From: Aphrophora alni
Taxonomy: Eukaryota; Arthropoda; Insecta; Hemiptera; Aphrophoridae
Direction of reading: 5' to 3'
Assembly (NCBI GenBank): GCA_963513935.1
Contig: OY740777.1
Span: forward strand, 14,433,092 to 14,497,091
DNA: 64,000 bases
Both the position numbers and the translations under genes were made by a program. The notes beneath the pieces were generated by a model, which saw only the letters and a list, made by a program, of their open reading frames with translations, was not told where the DNA came from and did no database searches. This document shows, piece by piece, positions 48,480 to 61,500 of this stretch (position 1 is its first letter; every line of letters starts with the position of its first letter).

Positions 48480-49222
48480 TGTCAAGCGGTCTTCCTGCGA
48501 CCGGCAGTTAAAATATTATCTAAGCTCCCACACAATTATCACACAATAACAATAAGCCATATAAATCTTTAACTTTTACGAGATGAAAGCAATAAATCAG
48601 AAATAAAGCAAGCGTTATATACAGTATGTACAGTTAAGTTATTAACTTTTGTGTGATAAAAAAACAGACCGAATTGTCACACCTTATAGTCAGTATAAGC
48701 CACATAAACTGTTTAATTTTGCGAAACGTAAGCAATCAATCACAACACAATGTGAGTCCCAACAAATAAAGTAAGCACTAAATAAGATAAGCTAAAATAA
48801 TTTAAAATAGCTGCTATAAATATTCAAACAAATCATCAAAATGAAACATCTATGATAATTTATAACAGCTGTTTTAAATTAATTTTGTTGTGAAACATGT
48901 TATTTACCCATAACAGTTGTGATAAATTTAAGTTAACCTAAAAATAATTTATTACAGATATTATAAATTCTAAAATAAAACAACAAATTAAAACTTATTT
49001 GAGAATTTATAACAACTGTTTCAAATTATTTTTGTTTTGAAACATGTTATTTACCCATATCACAGGCATGCTATTTCAATGATAAATTTATTACAAAATA
49101 AGTGTTTCCAAGGAAAATGAATAATTTACAACAAATCTGCAGGTAACACGTTTAATTTGACACCTCAATAATTAAAATCGGCGCTGTAGTAACGAAATAC
49201 GCGACTGGTGCAGGCTTTCCTT
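48480..49222 (+). repeat. Family G copy 2, with an internal duplication
   Basis: CACAACACAATGTGAGTCCC, AAGTAAGCACTAAATAAG, then AAACATGTTATTTACCCATA twice (about 48891 and 49040), AACAAATCTGCAGGTAACA and CTTTCCTTAGCGAATTA. It ends abruptly at the RTE relic. Confidence 0.75.
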
Positions 49223-49440
49223 AGCGAATTATTTGTAAGATTAGCCAACACGAGGTATCGCCTGATTTTATGCAGCTCTTTCACCGTCTGTGAAAAGGGT
49301 GAACCCCAGGTAGGTAAAGTTACCTACACTATGGTTGTGATTATTGATGGAGATATTTTGACGGTTATATCTTCTTATAATAGACAGTGTTGGTACTGTG
49401 GTTAACTTCGAGTCCAATTTCTTGTGCAGCTCCTTCAAAT
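49215..49440 (-). pseudogene. RTE-like reverse transcriptase relic, antisense
   Basis: The minus strand reads GAAQEIGLEVNHSTNT, then (frame change) NRQNISINNHNHSVGNFTYL, G-FTLFTDGERAA, then IRRYLVLANL. The pair GLEVN...FTYLG followed by IRRR.xxANx is diagnostic of the RTE clade RT C-terminal (thumb) region. Stops and frameshifts are present. The plus-strand ORF here is a shadow. Confidence 0.75.
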
Positions 49441-49449
49441 CAAATTACA

Positions 49450-50750
49450 CCTCCTTGGTTGATTTACAGATCGTCCAAGGATATTTTTGTATCTAAATAA
49501 AACTCAAGAATAAAAGAAAGTTGTATTATCTCAATCAAGTATGTAATGAGTTTAGTTTAATTTTGTTATTTGTTCTGGTTGCATTAAAAAAAAATTAGTT
49601 GGTTAATTTTTGTTACGTTAATTAAACAATAAAATACAAATTTTGTACGGAAAGAACCTGCAATCGTTTAAGACAGTTTTTCTACAGGAAAGGTGATATG
49701 TAAATGAATAAAATCTCGGTGGTTGGAGATAAAACGGCCGATGGATTTACACAAATTTTATTATTTTTTCCATACAAAAGTTACCAAAACTAGTGGGCCA
49801 TGTATAAATCTACTTCTTCTGATTTCACTTTGGATATTATATTTATTTTGAATAACATCGACAATGAAATAACCGGTATTACATCAGTGAACTCTGTTCT
49901 GCAGTGAGAACTCTTCCATGGCCACGTGATTACGTAACTGTAGAGTTGAACTAATTAATAAAACAAATATTGTGTTATTAGAAATTCAAAATTATGTTCT
50001 CTGTGTAAAATGTCATCAATTTTTAGCAGTGTAATGTTTTGTGTTAGCTCTGTTTTAATATCTATAGGGAAAGAATTTAATAAATATTGTGCAATAAAAC
50101 ATTTTAATTGGTGTGAAATAGTCCAGATTGGATTAGTAAAGGGTTTTAATTACTGACTATACCTTCTTCAAGAAGGAAAATAATCAATAGAATGTTATTT
50201 TTCTTTTAAATTTTGTATTATTTTTTCTGTTATTTTATTGTTAGTAAATTTTAAACAGATAATTATTTTAATTTTAATTTTACTCTTTGATTATTAATTT
50301 GACAACCCTTACGACAGCCATTTGACCAGTAGTGTGTATTTTTACACGTATACAAATTTATTCTTGAATTGTTTAATTTTGTTACTAAGAGGCTATTATT
50401 CTTATTATTAAATGGGTCATTGATATTTGGATTTAGAATCACTGATAGTTTTATAATTCTGAATATTTATATAGTTTTCGAAAGAGAAATACTTCAACTG
50501 AAGTTTTTTATAGACTGAACCGAGCATGAAAGAAGATTGTGGACCATCACATATCATTTCATAATTCTTCAATCTTCATACTATTGTGGTGCCTAAGAGT
50601 GAGAGGTCGGTATTCTCCGATGCTATTTAGTAAACCAAACCACCAATAGCCTGATTAAATCCTGAATGATATCTTTGGTTAGATCTGTTCTTTTAGGCTC
50701 TTTAGAAACGCTTTAAAACAAACAGCGACGGTAATATTGTCAATTCTTCT
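49450..50750. other. No gene recognised
   Basis: AT-rich, apparently unique. Confidence 0.4.
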
Positions 50751-51059
50751 CATTTCTTCTCATTAAATATATTACAAAAATGACTGCCTTTAAAAATATT
50801 TAAAATCAAATATCTCAAAAACCGTTAACTTTATAACAAATTTACAAGAGAGAAAAAAGTTTCACTTTTTAACGACAAACACAATTGTTTTTAATTTTAC
50901 CGTAGTATAATCAAGTTATCGAGAAAAAACCGAAGTCTAATTTTTTGATAATTGTCTGAGACACGCAAAATTAAGCTAAAACAAAATATTATTACATTCT
51001 AACAATTTTTAATAACAATGCATTCAATTAAATGAACTTAGTAAAGAAAGTAAATAAAT

Positions 51060-51290
51060 ATCTCACGAAACTCTTATCAATTACTTTTTTCGAGATATTC
51101 GACATTAAAAATTTTAAACGGTAGCCATTTTGAAAATATACGAAATAAATTATTTGTTTTTTTGTTTTTGGTACGCATGTAAAACGTTACGTATAAGAAA
51201 TGGATATACCAAATCTGAACTCAATATCCTGGCTATTTCTAAAGTTTTTTTATACAAAATAAAATTGCGGATAGACTGAAAACTAAGCAA
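51060..51290 (-). repeat. Family E fragment (minus)
   Basis: CGGTAGCCATTTTGAA, TTTGGTACGCATGTAAAACG, AAATCTGAACTCAATATCCT and GCGGATAGACTG match the right arm of the MITE at 44890. Confidence 0.55.
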
Positions 51291-51439
51291 GATAGGACTA
51301 AAAGTTATATAACATTTCTTATTTCGTCCTACCCAATCAATTCTAAGTTTGATTGAATTTAAACAAAATCTTAAACTTGCTTTGTATCATAAAATTGTCT
51401 TCGACGTAAGTAGTATTTGATTCTAATCGAATTTGTAAT

Positions 51440-51960
51440 GCCAACAGAAAGGACAATTATGTTTGAACCGTAATAATAGTTTACTTAAGATTACCCACTG
51501 GTTTGCATCATTAATCTTCACATTTCACTAGAATTTGAACAAAATCGGTTAAGCGGATTTGTTAAAAAAATGTCTCTCTTGTCTTCTTGCTTGGTTACCT
51601 GTCTGGCGTCGTAGTTTCTCGTTAATAGACACAAAACAGTGCGACAGATTTTAATTAAATTGGATTTGTGAAAATGTTTCCGGATCGCGTGACTTGTTTT
51701 TATTTTTTTATAACTCAAAATTAGAAGCTATTTGTCAAAAGAACAAAATATATATTTTCTCATAATTATATGTACCGATTTTGCTAAACTGACGCCTCTA
51801 ACTACACAAACATGTTGGTCGCCATTTTCCTTAAATTTCTGGTTAAGGAATTATCGGTAAAAGATTGGAAAACCTAAAAGATATAATTTCTCAAAATGTG
51901 CTATTTCTAGTAAAATATGAAAAAAAAAAAAAAAAAAAAAAAAAAACTAGTTTGCAAATT
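51440..51960. repeat. Two family A pieces head to head
   Basis: A plus-oriented part (TTTGAACCGTAATAATAG, TTTGAACAAAATCGGTTAAG; 51460-51575) is followed immediately by a minus-oriented part (ACCTGTCTGGCGTCGTAG, AGATTTTAATTAAATTGGAT; 51580-51960) ending in a 26-base A-run. Confidence 0.6.
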
Positions 51961-52051
51961 CGTAAATGATTGAAAATCAATGTTTAAGAATACAAACATC
52001 AGTTAAAAAACATAGATTTAACATAAAAAGGGATCAAACGTAAATTATATT

Positions 52052-52055
<4 letters not shown>

Positions 52056-52087
<32 letters not shown>
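52056..52087. repeat. (TA)n microsatellite
   Basis: About 16 TA units. Confidence 0.95.
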
Positions 52088-52089
<2 letters not shown>

Positions 52090-52092
<3 letters not shown>

Positions 52093-53066
52093 ACACAAAT
52101 TGACAAAAAATGTGATAATGGGAGATTATCCATTACCAACTCCCATAAGAAATACTTAAAAAAATAGAATCAGTAAATAATGAATAACATTTCCTCCTTA
52201 GATATTTAGATATTTTCAGCGAGAAGGAGATGAATATTACTATAGTAGGTACAACTTCCTAAATTAGTTCTCGAAGATGGAGGAACTCCGAAACGCGTCG
52301 ACAAATATAAATAATAAGACAATGTTAGGATTAGCAGAAGATTGTACTCAACCTAATTATGTAGATCCTAGCAGATGTAAATTATTCTTTGTACGTGAGA
52401 AAGTTAATGCAACGTTTTCGCACAGTTTATTTTGCATCTCACGAGTTCTCGAGTCTAAAATACCCCTCTAAAATAAGTCCTCGAAGACAAGGCCGACTAC
52501 TTAATTTGACCTGGATATTCGTACACAAGGACACCTTGGCCCAGTACCTTCAAATATTTTACTTTAAAGTTAATTATAAGTTGTATTCGCCATTTAAATT
52601 CCTGTGGATTTACGATCTTGATAAAACCTTGAGAAAACAATGTGTTTTTAATTGTAAGTGCTACAAAATACTGTTTAAGTTATTAATCGGTCTACTAAAG
52701 AAAAACTTTAGTTTTGTAAAAGCAAATTTTTGGAGGAATTAATTTTAACGAAACCATCCAGTGGAGTTCCAGTGGACAGTTTTAGGAATAATTTTATTTT
52801 TAAGTGCATAGTTTTGGTAATGGAAAATAATAATAATGTTAAATTTTAATTCGCCGTAGAAAAGGATTCATTCCCCAATTTTTATCAGCAGCGTTCCGTC
52901 GTACTAATCACCTACAAAAGCAGTATTTCTGGACGTATGTCCAGTAAGAATTTTATTTACTTGCTTTTGCACAATTAACTTCCAACCTAATGTAATTTAA
53001 GTTAGGGATTTTAATAGAAGCTAAATAAGAATCCTTTCCTATAGCAGTGTTAAAATCTTTTTTCAG
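52090..53066. other. Upstream of FAR exon 1; no promoter or UTR exon identified
   Basis: Contains a CTCGAAGATGGAGGAACTCC, GAAACGCGTCGAC motif (52271-52300), shared with 22.2 kb, so part is repeat-derived. The open frames 52277-52742 have no recognised motif. The end is the splice acceptor of FAR exon 1. Confidence 0.4.
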
Positions 53067-53270
53067 ATAATGGCGAGCGAAGAAATAAGTCCGATCCAAG
53101 AGTTCTACAAGGATGCAACTGTCTTCGTAACTGGAGGCACAGGTTTTATGGGTAAGATATTGATTGAGAAACTTCTGCGTTCCTGTCATGTGAGTAGGAT
53201 TATACTTCTTGTACGCCCGAAGAAAGGACAAACGGCTCATCATAGGTTATCCGCTATGTTTGAGGATTTG
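53067..53270 (+). CDS. FAR coding exon 1 (start codon exon)
   Basis: The ATG at 53070 opens MASEEISPIQEFYKDATVF, then TGGTGFMGK, and the exon ends in frame at ..AMFEDL before the donor GTAAGT at 53271. It encodes 67 residues in phase 0. Directly upstream of the ATG is a T-rich tract ending in CAG at 53064-53066, a good 3' splice site. The exon therefore probably begins at 53067, with a separate 5' untranslated exon further upstream that I could not locate. The N-terminus (acidic start, then EFY as the lead-in to the Rossmann strand) matches the usual FAR start, which supports this ATG. Confidence 0.93.
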
Positions 53271-55469
53271 GTAAGTTTTTCTTAATATCTTCTTCGTATA
53301 AAAAACGTATGAATGAAAATTAGCAAAACGTAGACTCATTTACAAAACAAAACATACTATTCTTCAAAATTGCCGTTTAATGACTTCTAGTTTATTGTTT
53401 AGAATTACAATTCTTTAGATTTATTCAAGAAATCGAAAAAGAATAATATATTTATATTACAAAACATCAAATGTCAGAGAAAGCCATCGACGAATGTGTT
53501 GGCAGCAGCGTCTGCATTTTAAATTTACACATTTCTAAACTTCTAACATCGAGAAAAATTCGGCCAAGGAGATCCACAATTCTTGATACAATACTGTCCC
53601 TATTGATTTCAATCTGCCTCTTTACTGTGATTTAGACTTTAGCTTCTCAATCTGGTCGCTTACTTTAAATAATATTGTTTGAGTAGAGTAAAGGACTTGA
53701 ATATTGGAATAGCAATGAAGTTTCCTATAAATAATTTATTTAGTTAAAATTGTTGATACAAAGTATAATTAAAATCCAAAGCACGAACATTGAAGTAACG
53801 GTTTTGTGTGGCGGGTTAAAAAAAATTGCGTTTTCAATCTGAGTCTACTTTATATGTTGTTTGAGTAGAGTAATGGACTTGAAAAGAGGTATAGAATTGA
53901 AGTTTTTTATAAATAATTAATTTTGTTAAACAAAATAAAATAAAAAACCAAAGAACAAAACGTGAAATAACGGTTACACAAAACTGCTTTAAAAAACACA
54001 CGGAATAAACGACGCAAAAACATTGCACAAACTATCTCATCCTCAAAACCAAATAAAATCGATCCAAAACCAATCGTCACCAAAATGTCGGTATTAGTCA
54101 GTCAAAAAGTGAAATTCGACACACACAAAATTACATGTATAAAAAGGATCTAAACTTGCTTCAACTGTGCCATAAACGGATTCCTTAATGTTAATTGTAT
54201 TGAATTAAAATCAATCTGAGACAGCTCACTGCGTCGAAATCAGTGACAGCGGTCAAGATTTATTTATTTTTCCTCAATTATTTCGGAAGGGTAATAATTT
54301 TTAACTTGTAATTTTGGACACTCGTTTGTGTCATTATTGTTCACATTTCACAAAAATTTGAACGGAATGAGTAGAGACGATTTTGTGAAATTAAAATGCA
54401 GTTTTTTTTTCTAACAGATGTTTACGATGGCGATTCATTCATTTTGTTTGCTTTAGAGACTCTACACTAGAGTAAAATTTGCTGAATCTCGTTTGATCGT
54501 ACTTTGAGAAAATCGTAATTTTGGGCTTTATTTTAACCACTACCCCCAACTTACACTTTTGGATTTAAAAAAATGATACACTATAAATAAAAAAAAGCGT
54601 GCGTGATTTTAGTAATCAAGATATGATAATCAATGTTAATTTTAGTTTTTAACTAGTATTTTAGTTTTTGCTTTAAAACACCAATATTTTACCTGATATT
54701 TTGCACTTTGTGTTAATATTTTTAATATTTCATAAAATGTGATGGCAATTGATTTTATTTTTGTTATTATTGTTGATATTATTGTATATTTAACTGTAGT
54801 GACTATATTTTTGGGTTCCTGGTGAATTTAAAATTTCACGTGGCGGAACACTGATCAGTTTATTTTGTACTGTTCAAGATATTTAAATAACCCAATAAAC
54901 TTTTAATTTATTTATTATTTTTTTATTATTTCAGAGAAGCATGCTCTCAAAACATATTAAAAATCTTATATCATCTACAAAATAAATTCAGTCCATAGTT
55001 ATGAAATCGGATGCTGCGGACCCTATAAAACATCAGTGTCATATCTAAGTCTAAGAGGAATGAACATTCTTCACATTTATTTAGACAATTAGACATTTTA
55101 CTTCTGCAATATCTGCATATGCATATAAAATCTTTAAAATGTTTTCTCACCAAAAGTGTCACGTAACCTCAGATATTTCAAAGAAACCTATAACATCCGC
55201 TATATTATTACCAAAGGAAATTTAACAATGTCTCAAAAATCTTTTTTATATATAGTACGTATTAAAATGTTCAATTCTCTTTCATTAATTATAAAAAGAA
55301 TTCAAACTGAATTTGTTTTTCTTAGGAAATAAAGGAATAGTTATTTTTTACATAATGACATAGATAAAGCAATAAGGATATTAATTTAAATATTTATTTT
55401 TAAAAAACAGTAATCGGTATCTGGGAAACAAATGTTATAAATCAGTTGTATCTTTAGTTTTTTGTCCAA

Positions 55470-55517
<48 letters not shown>

Positions 55518-58500
55518 TAATTTTAATCCTAAAGCATGAAGTTTTTCTGTTGGGAAATCCTTTTTTACTTTTTTACGCTGTCAAATTTCTGATAGGCCAT
55601 TGAATGCTAGATTAAACGTATAAATTATTTATCTTTTTTTGATTATGTTGTAATTTGTATTGAAAATGTACTCTGAAAAGCTATTGTAACGAAATAAAAA
55701 TAAAAGAAGTTAACTTTGATATTATGAGATTTTGTTGCGTGTTATTTATTGTTGCACTTTGGGGAGACTTATTTATTGAGACGTGTATATTTAAATTGTA
55801 ATAAAAGAGTAAGAATATTTTCACACAATAACGTATATAAACTCGTTTCGACTACAATTTCGTCATTATCAGTGACACATTATTGTTATAATTGTATAAA
55901 ACTTTAATTTGTTTGTTGTATCACTGAGGACAGTCTAATTTTCGTTGATTCGAATATTATTAAAATAATTTGGTGAGAATTTTGTAATTATTATTTCAAA
56001 ATTTATTCTATAACAAAATTCCCCCTCCTACACTTTAATATGTCTTAAATAATAATAAAAAATTAATTTTTCGATATTTTTCAACAATTGTTTACTATTT
56101 TCCTGACAGGTATTCAACAGAATAGACGAAAAGTCTCGACACAAAGTTGTCGTCGTCGATGGTGATTGTGGAAAACCAGGGTTGGGACTTTCTGAAACCG
56201 ATCGTCAAAGTTTGATTGAGAACGTGAACATAGTTTTCCACGCTGCAGCTACCGTTCGGTTTAACGAGGAACTCAAACTAGCTGTCGCTATTAATATTCT
56301 CGGAACCAAAGCAATGGTAGAGCTGGCGAAGGAAATGAAAGAACTAAAAGTAAGTAAAATATATTAGTGAACTCTACAATAGAAAATTAACCACATGTAT
56401 GGATATAAGTTTTACAGCTTTGAAGATGAGATAAATTAATTAATTCAACATTTTATATAATTTTATGTTAATTTATTTACATATTTGTACATAAAAAAAG
56501 TTTTGTATACATATTATTTTCTTTATAGATTAAAAAAACAAAACACAAAACTAAGAGAAAAGGTATAGCACTTTAAAATACATTTAAAGGAAATAATTAT
56601 CTTAAAGGATTAAAATGCTAAATATTTTAAATACTAAGCAATACCAAGTGTCCAAAACGATATATAATTCAAATCAGCTAAAATGTGGAGATAGCTTGCA
56701 TTTTCACCCAGCGACTTATTATGAATTAAATGAGAACTCCCCTTTAAAAACCAAATATACAAATCTCTAAACAAAAACCAGTTTACATATACAATGATGC
56801 AGTTTTGACACTACCCTTCCACAATTTCCCATCTTATTTACAGAATTCTTAGTCGAAATAAGCTGTTGAAAACACACAAAAATAATATATTAAAGAGTTG
56901 ATACTAATAATATTCTTAGGAATTCAAATAAACTAATGAGACAAATGTTAATATTTCATTCACACACATACTGGATGTCTCTAAAGTAACAGTTAGATTG
57001 AAGATATGGAAAATGGTTAAACTTAAAAAGTTAATATTCACTGTGTCTAACAGTACAAAGACTTTTAGTTTTGTTGATTTTCAATATTGTTGACCATATT
57101 GAATTCGCCATATTGGAATTTAGTTTAATTTTTTTAATGCAATAGGTTTCTATGATACATTGCTTTACTGTTTTTTTATTCTGAGTTCAATTGTGAAATG
57201 CGTATTTCAATATCTTTTTTTGTTTTTTTATATTATTATAACCTAACTTAACTTAACTTAACCAAGCATATTTTGTTTTGTTAGGTTTGGTATGTAAAAC
57301 ATTACGAGGCATGAAACCTTAACAATATTTTAAATATTGATTTTAATTTTTAACTCATACGTTTTATATACCAAGTGAAAAATATACGACCTGGACTGGG
57401 TATAGAATCTAGGAATTATTGTAAAATGTGAAGATTAGTGACTTAAAACTGTTCGCAAAATTTCAAGTAAAAAAATTACTGATCTGGAATAATTTCAAAA
57501 AAAAACTAAAACCTATCCTTGACTGATCCTATTGCTTGATTAGAATCAAATACAATTACTTTGAAGACGCGTTTATAAAGTATGGCAAACAATTTAAATA
57601 ATTTTGTTTTTCAAACAGGGCGTACACCCTTCATTTCCACTTTTTGAATGATGTTTTTACTTGATTTTGGGGATAGATGAGCGAGAAAATGTGGTATTTT
57701 GCACAGTTCTTTTAGTTCTTTACAGGGGGAGTTTCTAACTTGTTTCATTAAATAAGTTTAATTGTATAAAAATTTGCAGGCTTTTGTTCACGTATCGACT
57801 GCCTACTCTAACTGCCATCTCAAGGAAATAAAAGAAAAGTTCTACCCACCTCATATAGCCAGTACTGATCTGATAAACATAGTTGACGCTTTGGACAAAC
57901 CATCATTGGAACATCTGACTCCTTTGTAAGTATTGTTATAATTAAATGTAAAAAAACACAAATATCCACAAAAAACACTTTATTTAAAACGTTAAAATGA
58001 CTCATTATCCTCAGTTGTATACGTCATTTTGGTAAAAATAACATTTTTGTGGTGGAAATTTGTATTTATTTATATGTGTGGATTTAATTTTCAACAATTC
58101 TAAGTGAAGTATAGTCATATTGAATTAAAACTGCACACGTATACATTTTTCGCTATTGGTGTGATATTTCCTGTAATATATTTTTGCAGTGATATTATTT
58201 CTGTTGAATTGTTTTTTCAAACACATCGTTTAGGTTTCGGTTTAATTTTACTTTTAAATTTAATTTTGATCAATTAACGTGATTAGAAACGATTTTTATT
58301 AATTAAGTTTCGTACTTAACTAAATGTGTAGTCTCTTATGAAACGTTCGATGTCATATTTACGTACAAGGCAGAAACATGTCCCTCAAGGCTCACTTATA
58401 GGGAGAATAGCGACAATCCCGAGGGAGTATAGCTGGATCTACACTATTTTTCATGTAGTCTTGTGTTAGATACCACTCTTTCATTTTCCTATCTGTTTTC

Positions 58501-61500
58501 TCTGGATAACTCTGGTTCACTTCCGACCTTTACGCTACTGAAGTATAGGGGTCTTTATATTATGTTATTTTCATATGCAAGGCGACGACAACCAAAAGGT
58601 TTTCCAACATTAAACAATAAGAACTAAAACGTACGCACATGCAATTAAAATGTTACATATTTTCACATATATTAATAGCGGGCATTATTTTATTTTGTCT
58701 ACAGTTGTTGACAAAGTGGTATTTTGTTCATTTAAATTAGTTTGCAAAACAGCTGATTTCTCAACAGTTTCACTTTGCCCACTACTTTGCACACTACTTT
58801 GCTCACTCCGAATGAAGATGATTGACAGTGTATGTACACGGAGAGTATTTTTCGTTTGCCGAGTTTTGAAGTTGGCAATCCCGTTTCCTCAACAATACAC
58901 CTAAGTTATTTGTAATATTCATAAATAACCTCAGTTTTGACGTGAGAACTTCTACTCAGTGTTGATGTGTTTTTTAGCACTACAGCTATATTTTGTTTAG
59001 CTAGTTTTAAAATATGGACAACTGTAGACAAAGTATAATGTGCAAATCGTGAGCAAAGTGTCTTTTTTAAACTCGATAAAATTGACGTACTCGGCAAGCC
59101 TCGTGCGTCAACATTTATCTCTCGTTTAAAAAAGTGCCACTTTGCTCACTAGTTGCACAAATAACTATTTACTCTTTGAACAGTAATTTTCATTTTTGTC
59201 ACACTCTTGTCACGTCAGAATGAAGTGACTTTTTGTGATCTTCTTTTAATCTGTTCGATCCGTTGTAAGTATTAAAACTTGGACAACATATTATAGCTCA
59301 AGATTGTTCAAAGATTAGTAGATTATTTCACTCCAGAATACTCTTAAAGTATGTTTTCGCTGTTTCTTTGTATTGACTGTACAGTCTGCGTTTCAAGCTA
59401 CCGTAGATTAAACTTAGACTTTATTGGCTGCTCCATGTCCTGTTATGAAATTCATGATCTTTCTTTGATTACACCTTTACATGCGTAGATAGTTTTAGAT
59501 TGGGTTTGTACAATGACATATAGAACTACACCCTGACGTTTTTCTCCATCGGTTAAAGGTTTCCAATTTACTCCACTTTCTCAAGTGTATAAAGTTTAGC
59601 TAATTCTACAAACAGGTTCCGAGTCAATGAGTGGAGTCTATTCCCATTTCTTTGATAGTTCGTCGGTCTTATCGTTCCCCTATGATCAGTTACTCAACTC
59701 AATTCTACCAGATTGAAGGTTGAGAGCTTAACAAAATTTGCTGACAAACAAATTAACTGTATCTGACCTAACTATGATCTGTTGACATATCCTCTTGGCA
59801 GGCACAGTTGTGAACATTCCAGTATAGCACAAACATCTGTTTGAAATAAAGTAATTGTTGCTTTAGATGATTTGCTAAAATAAACCACGTTTATTCTTCT
59901 CTAGAACCATTCGTGGAAGACACTATGCTGACGTTTATAGTTATTTCGGGTCATAAACTTTCAGTCAATATCGTTCCATTGTTGATATTTACCTTTCTAA
60001 GATGGCGCCAAATAAATTGTTAATGATAACAACCGAAAGAAATTTTTTGTTGAGAAGGTGACTAATAATTTTTAACCTTTCTTCTCACTCCTTATAGGAG
60101 TGTGTGAAAAGTATTTGTATACCATTTATTATTTTTCCTTAAATTAATTAATATTGTTATTTCACAAAGATCACAATTAAGTGATAAATTATTCAGAAAA
60201 ACATGGAAATCTAAGTTTTATGAAAAACAGAACTTCTTCTAGACAACTTTTGAGGGAAGGTAGCTTAATTTGTTGAAGCGTATCTCATTGTAATTTGGAC
60301 GAGTAAACCAGGTTGATTTTGTTGTACTTTTCCATGTGTCTACACCTTTGTCTTCATTAATGTAACAGAAATAAAGTAAAAAGAGAGAGAAAAAAATCTT
60401 TAATCATTGAACACTAATTTAAAACTCTTTATACACCTTTGTTTATAAATTATGATGAGTAAGTAATGATTGATAATGACAGAAAATTACCCCATTCGTT
60501 GTTAAGATATTTAGGAATTGCTTAATAATGATTATCAGCAAGACAATTTAGTGAATGTATTTACACGCGGAATGAAATGCAAATGGCTAATGTTTGCAAT
60601 CTATTTTTTAGACAGCCATCTTGAAAATGACTGTACTTACAGACGTTGTTATGCCGTTGCTTATAAATATTCTAAAGCGTTTTATAATTATAATTATACA
60701 CTATTTTGATAGTCAAGTTGATTCCATTTTTGACCGAAAAATTGAGAAATGACAGAATTTTAGGATTGTAATCAGTAGTCAACCGGATTTTGATGTTAAT
60801 AGGTGTCCAATTAGACAGCTGTTTGAATGGAATTATTTTTGTACAAATATACAGGATGTTCCAGAATAAAGGATTACAAAGGAGATCAGATTAAGCAAAA
60901 ACGTTCTAACTATCATATACTCTAAAAAGATCATTTTTACATTTGTTTTGTGTCTGAATAAGACGAGAGAATTATGAAGTCTAAATTTGATGCTGTTATT
61001 CGTGCACTTTTTACTAAAAACAAAAATTTTACATCCATTTCAAAATGGTTAACTGGTTGACCACCTCTGGTTCTCTTCCAACCATGACGTTAAACTTTTC
61101 GACGGTTAGGACTCTTTACTTTATGTTATTTTTTTCTTAAAAGGCAATGATGATCGGGAGGTTTTTTGCTTTTAAACGGCATGAAAAAAATGAATGCAAC
61201 AAATATTAATCTCACTTGTTACTTGTCAATAATGTTTGAAAAGTTGTGGGAAAATGTGAACTTTATTGTATTTGTCGATAAAAGTTAACATTTTTTGCAC
61301 ATTACAAATGAATTCAATAATGTAAATGTGTACGATTATAGTGGAAGGGTTGACTAGATAATTTCTAAAAAAAATTATTCTTACTGTTTTTAAATAGCTC
61401 TAAACATTTTAAATTTAGCAGGGTTTTTAAGATTTTTTATAACAATTTAAACTACTTTAATTACATAAGGACTATACATCCTTTTAGACAAGAGAAACTG

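Larger units (their letters stand above)
53271..56109 (+). other. FAR intron 1 (2,839 bp)
   Basis: Bounded by GTAAGT and a T-rich tract ending ACAG. Contents: a family A repeat (about 54010-54570), a 46-base poly-T run (55471-55516), and a short element at 55830-55935 with two inverted halves (CAGTGACA-like and TCACTGAGG-like) that resembles the CGTTTCGA elements elsewhere in the window. No other coding signal was seen. Confidence 0.85.

Noticed and set aside
49208..49405. 65-residue plus-strand ORF
   Set aside because: Antisense of the RTE-like RT relic.
52277..52742. Overlapping 64- and 117-residue ORFs upstream of FAR
   Set aside because: No motif; they start in a repeat-derived CGAAACGCG segment and have no splice logic tying them to FAR exon 1.
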